Shown: piece after piece, positions 1 through 7,023 of the stretch
Numbering within the stretch: the stretch's first letter is position 1
How the letters are laid out: each line of letters starts with the position of its first letter
Assembly: GCA_021776525.1 (NCBI GenBank)
Contig: JAJFFT010000006.1
Coordinates: forward strand, 62,001 to 126,000
DNA length: 64,000 nt
From: Robiginitomaculum sp.
GTDB taxonomy: Bacteria; Pseudomonadota; Alphaproteobacteria; Caulobacterales; Maricaulaceae
Direction of reading: 5' to 3'
Position numbers and translations under genes: made by a program
The notes under the pieces: model-generated
Databases searched by the model: none
Told to the model about the DNA's origin: nothing
Seen by the model: only the letters and a program-made list of their open reading frames with translations

Positions 1-457
1 AGCCAAGCCCCCCCGCAATTTTGATATAACGATCTTCTTTAGTTTCCGCGTACAACACTGAATTGCCATGGGCAAAGCCGCGCACCGGGGCTTTGAGGTC
101 CGGATCGGCAAATATCGGTGTGCGCAGGGCGCATATCCGGCGATCCGGTGCATCGGTGAGTGCGCAAAAGTCATCAGCCCGGCAATAACCAACAAAACCA
201 TCACGCCGGGACTGGCCCCAGACCCAGCCGTTATTTTGCTCATACACATCAAAACGCTCGCCCAGCAATAATTCGGTCTGCAATGGCGAGGCGGCATCGG
301 CCACCGCGTATAGCGGCGTCAAAGGGGCGCAAACCTGCATCAGCTTTGGCGTGGCATAACGCGCCGCAGTGACCTTGGCGCGCAAATGTGCAGCGGCCAA
401 ATCGGCACGGGCCGGCGTTAAACGCGGATCAAAAGGTTGAGAATCAGGTTTTGGCAT
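1..457 (-). CDS. NlpC/P60 (C40) family peptidase, N-terminal part, cut by window edge
   Basis: Read on the minus strand from ATG at 457 (protein begins MPKPDSQPFDPRLTPARADL), this frame stays open to the left edge, giving about 152 residues of an incomplete protein. The visible part resembles the paired bacterial SH3-like domains that precede the NlpC/P60 catalytic domain in alphaproteobacterial cell-wall hydrolases (for example the stretches YAVADAASPLQTELLLGERF and NNGWVWGQSRRDGFVGYC). The catalytic Cys-His part would lie left of base 1. The start overlaps the end of the aminopeptidase gene by 14 bases, so the two are probably co-transcribed, an order common in this class. The identification rests on the SH3-like part and context only; the peptidase domain itself is not seen. 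Confidence 0.7.
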   Translation of the reverse strand, partial: MPKPDSQPFDPRLTPARADLAAAHLRAKVTAARYATPKLMQVCAPLTPLYAVADAASPLQTELLLGERFDVYEQNNGWVWGQSRRDGFVGYCRADDFCALTDAPDRRICALRTPIFADPDLKAPVRGFAHGNSVLYAETKEDRYIKIAGGLG

Positions 458-1817
458 AACGACCTTGCAGCATGGAAAAGACCGCACGCGGCCCCTGAGC
501 ATCGCCGCCCATCGGGTGTGATGGACGCGCCTTGGGCACCCAGGCGAAAATATCAAAATGCACCCACGAAATGTTGCCGACAAAGCGCCGCAAGAACAAG
601 GCCGCAGTGATCGAACCGCCCATGGGGCTGGAGGCCGTATGACAGATGTCGGCAATAGGGCTGTCCAGCAATGCGTCATAGCCATCCCACAATGGCATGC
701 GCCAGACCGGATCACCGCTGTTTTTGGCGGCCTGTTCCAGATCGACTGCCAAAGCCGCATCATCGGTATAATACGGGGCCATTTCCGGCCCCAGCGCCAC
801 CCGTGCTGCGCCGGTCAGTGTGGCAAAATCGATCAGTAATTCAGGCTCTTCCTCGGCGGCGCGGGTTAAAGCGTCGGCCAGCACCAGACGCCCTTCTGCA
901 TCGGTATTGTCGATCTCAACGCTCAATCCCTTGCGGCTTTGTAAAATATCGCTGGGCCGATAGGCATCACCCGATATGGCGTTATCAACGATTGGCAAAA
1001 CCATGTGCAGCCGCACCGGCAGATCAGCCGCCATAATCATATGCGCCAGCGCCATGGCATTGGCTGCGCCGCCCATATCCTTTTTCATCAACCGCATGTA
1101 TTGCGCCGCCTTGATGTCCAAGCCGCCTGTATCAAACACCACGCCCTTGCCCACCAGGCCAAGACGTGGCGCACCCTTTTTGCCCCAGTGCAATTCCACC
1201 AGACGGGGCTTATGGGTCGAGGCGCGGCCCACCGCATGCACCATGGGATAGTTCTCTTTTAACAAATCATCACCAATAACGGCGCTGACCTTGGCACCAA
1301 ATTCCGCTGCCAGATCGCGCACAGCGGCCTCAAGGTTTTCGGTATTCAGATCGCCCGCCGGCGTGTTGACCAGATCGCGGGCCAGATAAATGGCCTTGGC
1401 CGTGCGGCGCGCTTTGTCGGCATCGGCGGCATGAATATAAATCTGTGCCGGGGGGCGTTGGCGCGGCGTATAACGCGAAAAATGATAGGCCCCCATCAAC
1501 CAGGCCAGCGCCAGATCCTGACGGCAGAGCGCGCCCGGCGCATAGGTCAGTTGATACGCGCCTTCAGGGAGTGTGCTGGCCGCATCACCCAAAGCAAAGG
1601 CATCCTTTGCTTTGCCCGCACCCAATAATGCCAAAGGTGCCCCACGGCGACGCGGTACCAGAACACATTGCCCGCGCTTGGCCGCAAACCCCGCCGCCCT
1701 GACCAATTGCGCCACGCTTTTGGGGGCATTGCGCAGCCACGCATCGAACATATCTGTCGACAAGATGTGCAATGGCGAGAGGTCTGATTCTAGCTTGTCC
1801 AGCACTGCGTCGAGCAT
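444..1817 (-). CDS. Leucyl aminopeptidase family protein (M17)
   Basis: A 457-residue cytosolic metallo-aminopeptidase that removes N-terminal residues from peptides. The M17 metal-binding and catalytic motifs are present: GKGVVFDTGG (about 223-232) followed by a Lys and the MKKDMGGAA segment (244-252), and the family signature NTDAEGRL (304-311), which carries the metal-binding Asp/Glu and the catalytic Arg. The N-terminal 130 residues are the poorly conserved macro-like domain. Length is slightly below E. coli PepA (about 500), closer to the PepB-like forms found in alphaproteobacteria. It ends within the start of the NlpC/P60 gene (14-base overlap). The TPR lipoprotein gene is divergent, with about 110 bases of shared upstream region. 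Confidence 0.93.
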   Translation of the reverse strand: MLDAVLDKLESDLSPLHILSTDMFDAWLRNAPKSVAQLVRAAGFAAKRGQCVLVPRRRGAPLALLGAGKAKDAFALGDAASTLPEGAYQLTYAPGALCRQDLALAWLMGAYHFSRYTPRQRPPAQIYIHAADADKARRTAKAIYLARDLVNTPAGDLNTENLEAAVRDLAAEFGAKVSAVIGDDLLKENYPMVHAVGRASTHKPRLVELHWGKKGAPRLGLVGKGVVFDTGGLDIKAAQYMRLMKKDMGGAANAMALAHMIMAADLPVRLHMVLPIVDNAISGDAYRPSDILQSRKGLSVEIDNTDAEGRLVLADALTRAAEEEPELLIDFATLTGAARVALGPEMAPYYTDDAALAVDLEQAAKNSGDPVWRMPLWDGYDALLDSPIADICHTASSPMGGSITAALFLRRFVGNISWVHFDIFAWVPKARPSHPMGGDAQGPRAVFSMLQGRYAKT

Positions 1818-1926
1818 TTTATAATCCTTGCATGTTGGCCATTAGGGGGCCGTAAATTAACCGGTTGTTGACGAAATAGAGCGCATTTTAGGGCCTTATT
1901 AACTATAATTTATGCGAGCCAGACCC

Positions 1927-2724
1927 ATGCGTATAGCCCCTCTTATTCGTTATGCTGTAGTTGTTGGCGGGCTGGCTTTAAGTGGTTGCGCCACGGCACC
2001 AACGCAAGAAGAAGATGCGTTAAAATCGTCACTGGAACGCGATATAGCTCCGCAAACCAGCGAAGCACGCGAAACCATTGCCCGACAGGACGTTCTGACC
2101 CAGGCGGCATTTTGGGCCAAGGAATATGATAAAAACCCGGCAGATCGCCAAGCCGCGCTGGAACTGGCGCGCATTGTGCGCACTTTGGGTAATCCGGAAC
2201 GCGCCGCCGAAGTGGCCAGTCAGGCCCTGACGCTATACCCCAAGGACGCAGAATTACTGCTGGTCGCGGGCCAAGCACTGGTTGAAAATGCACAAGGCGG
2301 CAGCGCCATTGAGTTTCTCAAATCCGCCAGCGTGCTAAACCCCGCCAGTTGGCAGGCCCATATGGCGTTAGGCGTTGCCTATGACCAATTGGGTCAGGCG
2401 ACCAAGGCCCGCGCCGCCTTTAATCACGCTTTGGCATTAAAACCCAACCATCCGGGTATTTTGTCCAATATTGGCCTCAACTATATCAGCGACGGCAAGC
2501 CTGAAATGGCCGAGCGTTATTTGCGACAGGCCGTCGCCCAAGAGGATGCCCCGGTTCAGGCCCGGCAAAATCTGGCACTGGTGCTGGCCCTTCAAGGACG
2601 CTTTGACGAGGCCAATGCACTGGCCGCCGAAGACCTGTCGACCGAAATGGCCAGCAAAAACATAGATTATGTCCGCGCCATGGTGGTGCGACCAAGACGA
2701 TGGGAGTCTTTGCGTGATGAATAA
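1927..2724 (+). CDS. TPR-repeat lipoprotein, TadD-like
   Basis: A 265-residue predicted lipoprotein. The start at 1927 (MRIAPLIRY) gives a normal signal peptide ending in the lipobox LSGC; the ATG five codons upstream would also work. After about 70 residues come several tetratricopeptide repeats (roughly residues 75-230), for example the repeat containing PASWQAHMALGVAYDQLGQA, and a C-terminal NLALVLALQGRFDEA segment resembling TadD proteins of Flp-pilus systems. No other tad/flp gene is in the window, so a pilus role is not shown and it may be a stand-alone assembly factor. Its stop overlaps the next start by 8 bases (ATGAATAA), implying translational coupling with the DUF423 protein. Confidence 0.8.
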   Translation: MRIAPLIRYAVVVGGLALSGCATAPTQEEDALKSSLERDIAPQTSEARETIARQDVLTQAAFWAKEYDKNPADRQAALELARIVRTLGNPERAAEVASQALTLYPKDAELLLVAGQALVENAQGGSAIEFLKSASVLNPASWQAHMALGVAYDQLGQATKARAAFNHALALKPNHPGILSNIGLNYISDGKPEMAERYLRQAVAQEDAPVQARQNLALVLALQGRFDEANALAAEDLSTEMASKNIDYVRAMVVRPRRWESLRDE

Positions 2725-3094
2725 GTTGTCTGCGAGCGCTTTTGATCGCCTGACCGGTGCCGCCGGGGCCTTGCATGGCCTGTTGGCGGTGATGGCACTG
2801 GCCGCATCATCACATGTTGCCGCCAGCGCCGGAGGCAGTGAATTGTTGCAACGCGGTGGCCAGATCGAGCTGTTTCACGCTTTGGCGGTGTTTGCTGCTT
2901 TGTGTGTTGGGGCGCGTCTGCCGGCCCTGTTGTTTGCCGTTGGCGCAACCTTGTTTGCCTTGCCGCTTTATCTGCATGGCATGGCGGACATCACAACGCT
3001 GAGCTTTTTGGCCCCGATGGGTGGTTTAACATTGCTGGCCGGTTGGGGTGTGTTGTTGTTCACCCTTCTTTTGCCGCAACCGCGCACCGCCTGA
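2717..3094 (+). CDS. DUF423-family small membrane protein
   Basis: A 125-residue protein with four hydrophobic segments (about 10-30, 50-70, 72-92, 98-120) and the DUF423 pattern: a LTGAAGALHGLLAVMALAASSH N-terminus, FHALAVFAAL, and a GGLTLLAGW segment near the end. DUF423 proteins (E. coli YgdD) are inner-membrane proteins of unknown function. The ATG at 2717 lies inside the end of the preceding lipoprotein gene; an upstream in-frame start would overlap that gene more deeply and lacks a good context. The family call is firm; no function is claimed. Confidence 0.85.
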   Translation: MNKLSASAFDRLTGAAGALHGLLAVMALAASSHVAASAGGSELLQRGGQIELFHALAVFAALCVGARLPALLFAVGATLFALPLYLHGMADITTLSFLAPMGGLTLLAGWGVLLFTLLLPQPRTA

Positions 3095-3134
3095 TTTTTC
3101 CGACCTCGCAATCGGACTCCCGGCCTGCTGTGTT

Positions 3135-3147
3135 TACCGTTACGGTA
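3135..3147. repeat. Inverted repeat upstream of the amidase gene
   Basis: TACCGT-T-ACGGTA, a perfect 6-bp inverted repeat with a one-base centre, 25-38 bases before the amidase start. It could be a small operator or chance. No T-run follows, so it is not a terminator for the DUF423 gene. Confidence 0.3.
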
Positions 3148-3172
3148 CACCCTATCAGCGCGGGAGAGAGAA

Positions 3173-4918
3173 ATGAGCACACCATCAGATAAACATGTTT
3201 CCAGACGAGGCCTGTTGGCCGCGGGTGCCTTGGGGGCCGGGCTGGTTGGCACAAAGGCCATCGCCCAGCAAGCCACCACCCCAGACGTCGCGCCAGAGGC
3301 GCTTAGCCCGCGCCTGGTAGAATGCGCAGAAAAACTGATCCCCATAGACTATACAGAGGCCGAGCGCGCCCAATTGCTCAACGGGTTTGAAAACCAGCTG
3401 CAATCGGTAACCGCCTTGCGGGCGCAAAATTTTGATAATGCTTTGGCCCCGGCCTTGACCTTTGATCCGCGCCTGCCGGGGGTTCAGATCGCGCCACAGA
3501 ACAATGCGGTGCGTGGCGCATCACCCGAAGAGATACCCCTACCAGACAACGAGGCCGACATTGCCTATGCGTCATTGGCGCAACTGGGCTATTGGCTGCG
3601 CAATAGCGATCTGACCAGTCGCAAGCTGACAGGTATTTATCTGGATAGAATAGATCGCTTTGGCCCAAGTCTTGAGTGTTTTGTCACCCGCACGACCAAG
3701 CGCGCCGTTGATCAGGCCATTGATGCCGACATTGCCTTTCGGGACGGCAAAGACCTTGGCCCGTTGCATGGCATTCCCTATGGGGTCAAAGATTTGTTCG
3801 ACACCGCCCGTATTCCCACCACGTGGGGGGCCGCACCCTATCAACACAGACGTCCCAAAACCGATGCGACAATCGTCGAGAAACTGCGCGAGGCCGGGGC
3901 GGTCCTGCTGGGTAAAACCACGTGCGGGGCGCTGGCCTATGGCGATATCTGGTTTAACGGCACAACCCGCAATCCGTGGAATATCAAAGAAGGCTCATCC
4001 GGGTCCAGCGCCGGATCGGCCTCGGCCACGGCGGCGGGTCTGGTGGGATTTTCCATAGGCACGGAAACCCTGGGCTCGATCGTATCACCGGCGGACCGGT
4101 GCGGCGCAACCGGCCTGCGCCCGACCTATGGCCGGGTGTCGCGCCACGGGGCCATGGCGTTGTGCTGGTCACTGGATAAAGTCGGGGCCATTTGCCGCAA
4201 TGTCGACGATACCGCTTTGGTGTTGTCGGCCATTAATGGTTTTGATGTACAAGACGCCGGGTCCATCGACATGGGATTCGCCTATGATCCGGCGCTTGGT
4301 CAAAAGGGGCTGGTTGTTGGGTATGACCCGGCCTGGTTTACGGGCGATGCCGCCAAAGATGCCGACCGTGATGCCTTGAAAGCCCTTAAAAAACTGGGCG
4401 TGAAAACCAAAAAAATTACCCTTCCCGACCTGCCCTATGGGGTGTTGTTTCTATCCTTGCTGGCCGAATCGGCCGCCGCCTTTGAAGAGCTGACCCTGTC
4501 GGGCCGCGATGACCAACTGGTCTGGCAGGATGATGAAGCCTGGCCCAATACATTTCGCCAGATCCGGTTTTTATCATCTGTGGATTATGTCCAATTGGAC
4601 CGGTTGCGGCGCAAAACTATGTTGGCCATGGACGACGTGATGGCCAAAGTGGACGTGTTGATCACCCCTAATTATGCCGCTGATTTGCTGACCATCACCA
4701 ATTATACCGGCCATCCGTGCCTGACCTTGCGGGCCGGTTATCATGACAGTCCTATCCGTCAGACCAAGGGGGCTGATGAAAGCATCAGCTATCGGGTGCC
4801 GCGTAATATTTCCCTGATCGGGCGATTGTTCGAAGAGGGGCAATTGTGTGCCCTTGGCCATCGGCTGGAACGGGCCATCGGCCTTTATCAGGACCGGCCA
4901 CCACAGTTTAAGTCATGA
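3173..4918 (+). CDS. Tat-exported amidase (amidase-signature family)
   Basis: A 581-residue amidase-signature enzyme that should hydrolyse a carboxylic amide in the periplasm; the substrate is unknown. The N-terminus has a twin-arginine signal (SRRGLLAAGALGAG...) ending near AIAQQ. The Ser-cisSer-Lys triad is visible: Lys206 in GIPYGVKDL, the Gly/Ser-rich loop GSSGSSAGS (274-282), and Ser302 in TETLGSIVS. The usual GSDTGGSIR motif reads GTETLGSIV here, a variant I associate with this exported clade. About 110 residues between the signal and the catalytic domain form an extra helical N-terminal part. A good GAGAGAG-type Shine-Dalgarno precedes the ATG. The last 31 bases overlap the oppositely directed phosphatase gene. 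Confidence 0.9.
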   Translation: MSTPSDKHVSRRGLLAAGALGAGLVGTKAIAQQATTPDVAPEALSPRLVECAEKLIPIDYTEAERAQLLNGFENQLQSVTALRAQNFDNALAPALTFDPRLPGVQIAPQNNAVRGASPEEIPLPDNEADIAYASLAQLGYWLRNSDLTSRKLTGIYLDRIDRFGPSLECFVTRTTKRAVDQAIDADIAFRDGKDLGPLHGIPYGVKDLFDTARIPTTWGAAPYQHRRPKTDATIVEKLREAGAVLLGKTTCGALAYGDIWFNGTTRNPWNIKEGSSGSSAGSASATAAGLVGFSIGTETLGSIVSPADRCGATGLRPTYGRVSRHGAMALCWSLDKVGAICRNVDDTALVLSAINGFDVQDAGSIDMGFAYDPALGQKGLVVGYDPAWFTGDAAKDADRDALKALKKLGVKTKKITLPDLPYGVLFLSLLAESAAAFEELTLSGRDDQLVWQDDEAWPNTFRQIRFLSSVDYVQLDRLRRKTMLAMDDVMAKVDVLITPNYAADLLTITNYTGHPCLTLRAGYHDSPIRQTKGADESISYRVPRNISLIGRLFEEGQLCALGHRLERAIGLYQDRPPQFKS

Positions 4919-5382
4919 TCCTTGGCCAGATGGTACAGCAACCCGTCGACGGCGTTTTCAATCAGGTCCAACATGCGCTCAAAGCCTTGCGGTCCACCAT
5001 AATAGGGATCGGGGACGTCCTCGCGAGTACTTAACGATGCCGCCTGCAAAAACAAGGTCGGTGAAGTGCCACCTGGTGGACACATGGCGCGCAGGTCCTC
5101 CAGATTAGAGTGGTCCATGGCCAATATATGGGTAAAGCGCAAAAAGTCCGCTGCGCTGACTTGGCGAGCATGCAAGGAACGCATGTCCAGACCACGCGCC
5201 GCCGCCGCCGCAATGGCGCGCTCATCCGGGGTCTGACCCACATGCCAGTTCCCGGTTCCGGCAGAATCAACAAAAATATCAAGGCCTGCGGCGCTGGCGC
5301 GGGCCTTCAAAACGGCCTCGGCGCTCGGCGATCGACAGATATTGCCAAGACAGACAAACAGCACGCTGATCGCCGGTTTCAT
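4888..5382 (-). CDS. Low-molecular-weight protein tyrosine phosphatase
   Basis: A 164-residue cytosolic phosphatase of the LMW-PTP family. The P-loop CLGNICRSP (Cys11, Arg17) is at the N-terminus as expected, and the general-acid loop DPYYGG is at about 123-128. Both are needed for phosphotyrosine hydrolysis through a cysteinyl-phosphate intermediate. The start shares ATGA with the stop of the upstream YbjN-like gene (4-base overlap), so it is the last gene of the leftward ileS-lspA run. Its 3' end is convergent with, and overlaps, the amidase gene. The physiological substrate cannot be told from sequence. Confidence 0.95.
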   Translation of the reverse strand: MKPAISVLFVCLGNICRSPSAEAVLKARASAAGLDIFVDSAGTGNWHVGQTPDERAIAAAAARGLDMRSLHARQVSAADFLRFTHILAMDHSNLEDLRAMCPPGGTSPTLFLQAASLSTREDVPDPYYGGPQGFERMLDLIENAVDGLLYHLAKDHDLNCGGRS

Positions 5383-5921
5383 GGCCCCGGGGCCTCGATG
5401 GTTTTAGAGGCCTCTGCGGTTTTTGCCGTCATGGTCGAAGAAAAGCGCCGCACTGATTGCCGCCAGATGGTGATTTGCTCGCGAATGTTTTGCAAACTCT
5501 GGCCGCCGTTCAAATAGATATCCATTTCCAGCACCACCGAATCGCCAGCCAGATAAGCACGGGTAAAGCGGTTGGCCGCGTTCCAGCGGTTTAGCTCGAA
5601 GATCACCAGTGCGGATTGTGAGCCGGCATTAAAGGCCGAACGCATTTGCAGTTCTGTGCAACCGTTCTCTCCGTCACAGGAATACCCCAATACGGACCAT
5701 TCAACGCCATCAGAAACATCAAAACGCCGATCCGCCACCACGCCCTGGCCGTCTATGGGCACTTGGGCAAAGCGCAAGCCCTCCAGCAACAGGGTTTCGC
5801 CAAGATCATCCATAGTGATGCCGCGATAGAGTTTGGGCGTAGACAATGGCTCAGCCACAGCCTGCATACTGCACAATAAAACAAGCGTCGCGGTCAGTGT
5901 GGCCCCACGCAAGCCGGGCAT
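5379..5921 (-). CDS. Exported YbjN-domain protein
   Basis: About 180 residues from ATG at 5921, with a signal peptide (MPGLRGATLTATLVLLCSMQ, cleavage near AVAEP). The mature part matches my memory of secreted YbjN-domain proteins: a conserved core with YRGITMDDLGETLLLEG, a paired-Cys segment YSCDGENGCTELQ, and FELNRWNAANRFTRAYLAGD followed by a helix. The two Cys could form a disulfide in the periplasm. YbjN domains resemble type III secretion chaperones in fold, but exported members have no defined role. It starts two bases after the stop of the DUF3035 lipoprotein gene and overlaps the phosphatase start by four bases. Confidence 0.8.
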   Translation of the reverse strand: MPGLRGATLTATLVLLCSMQAVAEPLSTPKLYRGITMDDLGETLLLEGLRFAQVPIDGQGVVADRRFDVSDGVEWSVLGYSCDGENGCTELQMRSAFNAGSQSALVIFELNRWNAANRFTRAYLAGDSVVLEMDIYLNGGQSLQNIREQITIWRQSVRRFSSTMTAKTAEASKTIEAPGP

Positions 5922-5923
5922 GA

Positions 5924-6460
5924 TCAAAGACCAGGCAGGCGGATTTTACGACCCTTGCGAATATCAACTTTGGCGCCTGCCGTTGCTTTTTTGATCAATT
6001 TTTCACGGCGCAGGCGTTCGGCTTCGGCATCCGCATCCAGCATGGTTTCATCGGCAATATAAGTATCGCCATCACGCCAGAACAAAATCCGGTCGGCAAA
6101 GCTTTTGGATTTCAAGGTCAATTGCCCAACTTCAGCGTCCAGCTTCGAACGGATCGTCGGGTCGATTGCCCCGCGTGTGCTGTTGGCCACCAAAGCCCGT
6201 TCGCCAGCACTGGCCGGTACGGTGGATTCCCCCTGGCCCATAATGGCCCGGCGCGCCGCCTCGGCGGCTTTGAGATCTTCAGTGCCCAGCTCGCCCGGAC
6301 GCGGCGGCAATAAATTATACTCTGGTGGAACAACCAGAGGTGCCATGGTCAAAACCTTAAATTCATCAGGTGAATTTTTGCCGGAACCTATAGTGCCACA
6401 ACCGCCAAGTGTGATGGCCAGTGCGGCAGGCAAACAAAGGGCAATGCGCATTCGGTTCAT
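5924..6460 (-). CDS. DUF3035 lipoprotein, BamF-like
   Basis: A 178-residue lipoprotein. The start at 6460 (MNRMRIALCL) is chosen because AGGAG lies 7 bases upstream and because it gives a proper signal peptide ending in the lipobox LGGC; a longer frame runs upstream to 6520 without support. The conserved segment PDEFKVLTMAPLVVPPEYNL, directly after the lipidated Cys, is the DUF3035 hallmark. In Caulobacter and relatives, DUF3035 proteins (BamF) belong to the outer-membrane beta-barrel assembly complex. It sits directly downstream of lspA, whose product would process it, which is the usual order. Confidence 0.88.
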   Translation of the reverse strand: MNRMRIALCLPAALAITLGGCGTIGSGKNSPDEFKVLTMAPLVVPPEYNLLPPRPGELGTEDLKAAEAARRAIMGQGESTVPASAGERALVANSTRGAIDPTIRSKLDAEVGQLTLKSKSFADRILFWRDGDTYIADETMLDADAEAERLRREKLIKKATAGAKVDIRKGRKIRLPGL

Positions 6461-6516
6461 GTTCAATCTCCTACTGTGCAGGCTTTTACCTGCGCAGCCC
6501 CCGCCAGCCAAGCCAA

Positions 6517-7023
6517 TCATACACCTTTTTGCGTATCATCAACCCAAAAAGAGTCCACCAGCATCAACAATACACCGATTGTGATCGCTGAATCGGCCAC
6601 ATTGAACACCCAAATGAAGTGAATGTCCGAAAAATCAACGAAATCCGCAACGGCCCCGAAGCGTAACCGGTCAATCAAATTGCCAAAAGCGCCGCCAATG
6701 ATCAGCCCCAGCGCCGCAGCGATCATCCGCCGCTCGGCGCGCACAAGCCAGACCACCATGACCGCCATAACGCCCAGCGCAAAGGCGGAAAGCAGCAGCC
6801 TGCCAACGATGGAATCGGCCTGTAACAACCCAAAGCTGACACCCCTGTTCCACACAAAGGTCAAATCAAACACCCTGGATAACTCGATATGCCCCAGCGG
6901 CTGCTCGCGTAGTTTCAAAATGTTGAGTACCCAGTATTTGGTCAACTGGTCCAGCACCAGAATGATGGTGCTGATCGCCAGACCAAAACGCCAAAGCGGA
7001 CGCATTGCTTTTGGTTCAGCCAT
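6517..7023 (-). CDS. lspA: Lipoprotein signal peptidase (signal peptidase II)
   Basis: A 168-residue inner-membrane aspartyl peptidase that removes signal peptides from prolipoproteins after lipidation. Four transmembrane helices are visible, with the two catalytic Asp motifs: FGNLIDRLRFGAVADFVD and FNVADSAITIG. The start at 7023 (MAEPKAMRP) overlaps the ileS stop by 8 bases and gives the normal family length; a longer frame upstream lies entirely within ileS. Order ribF-ileS-lspA is widespread in proteobacteria. Natural clients in this window include the DUF3035 and TPR lipoproteins. Confidence 0.97.
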   Translation of the reverse strand: MAEPKAMRPLWRFGLAISTIILVLDQLTKYWVLNILKLREQPLGHIELSRVFDLTFVWNRGVSFGLLQADSIVGRLLLSAFALGVMAVMVVWLVRAERRMIAAALGLIIGGAFGNLIDRLRFGAVADFVDFSDIHFIWVFNVADSAITIGVLLMLVDSFWVDDTQKGV

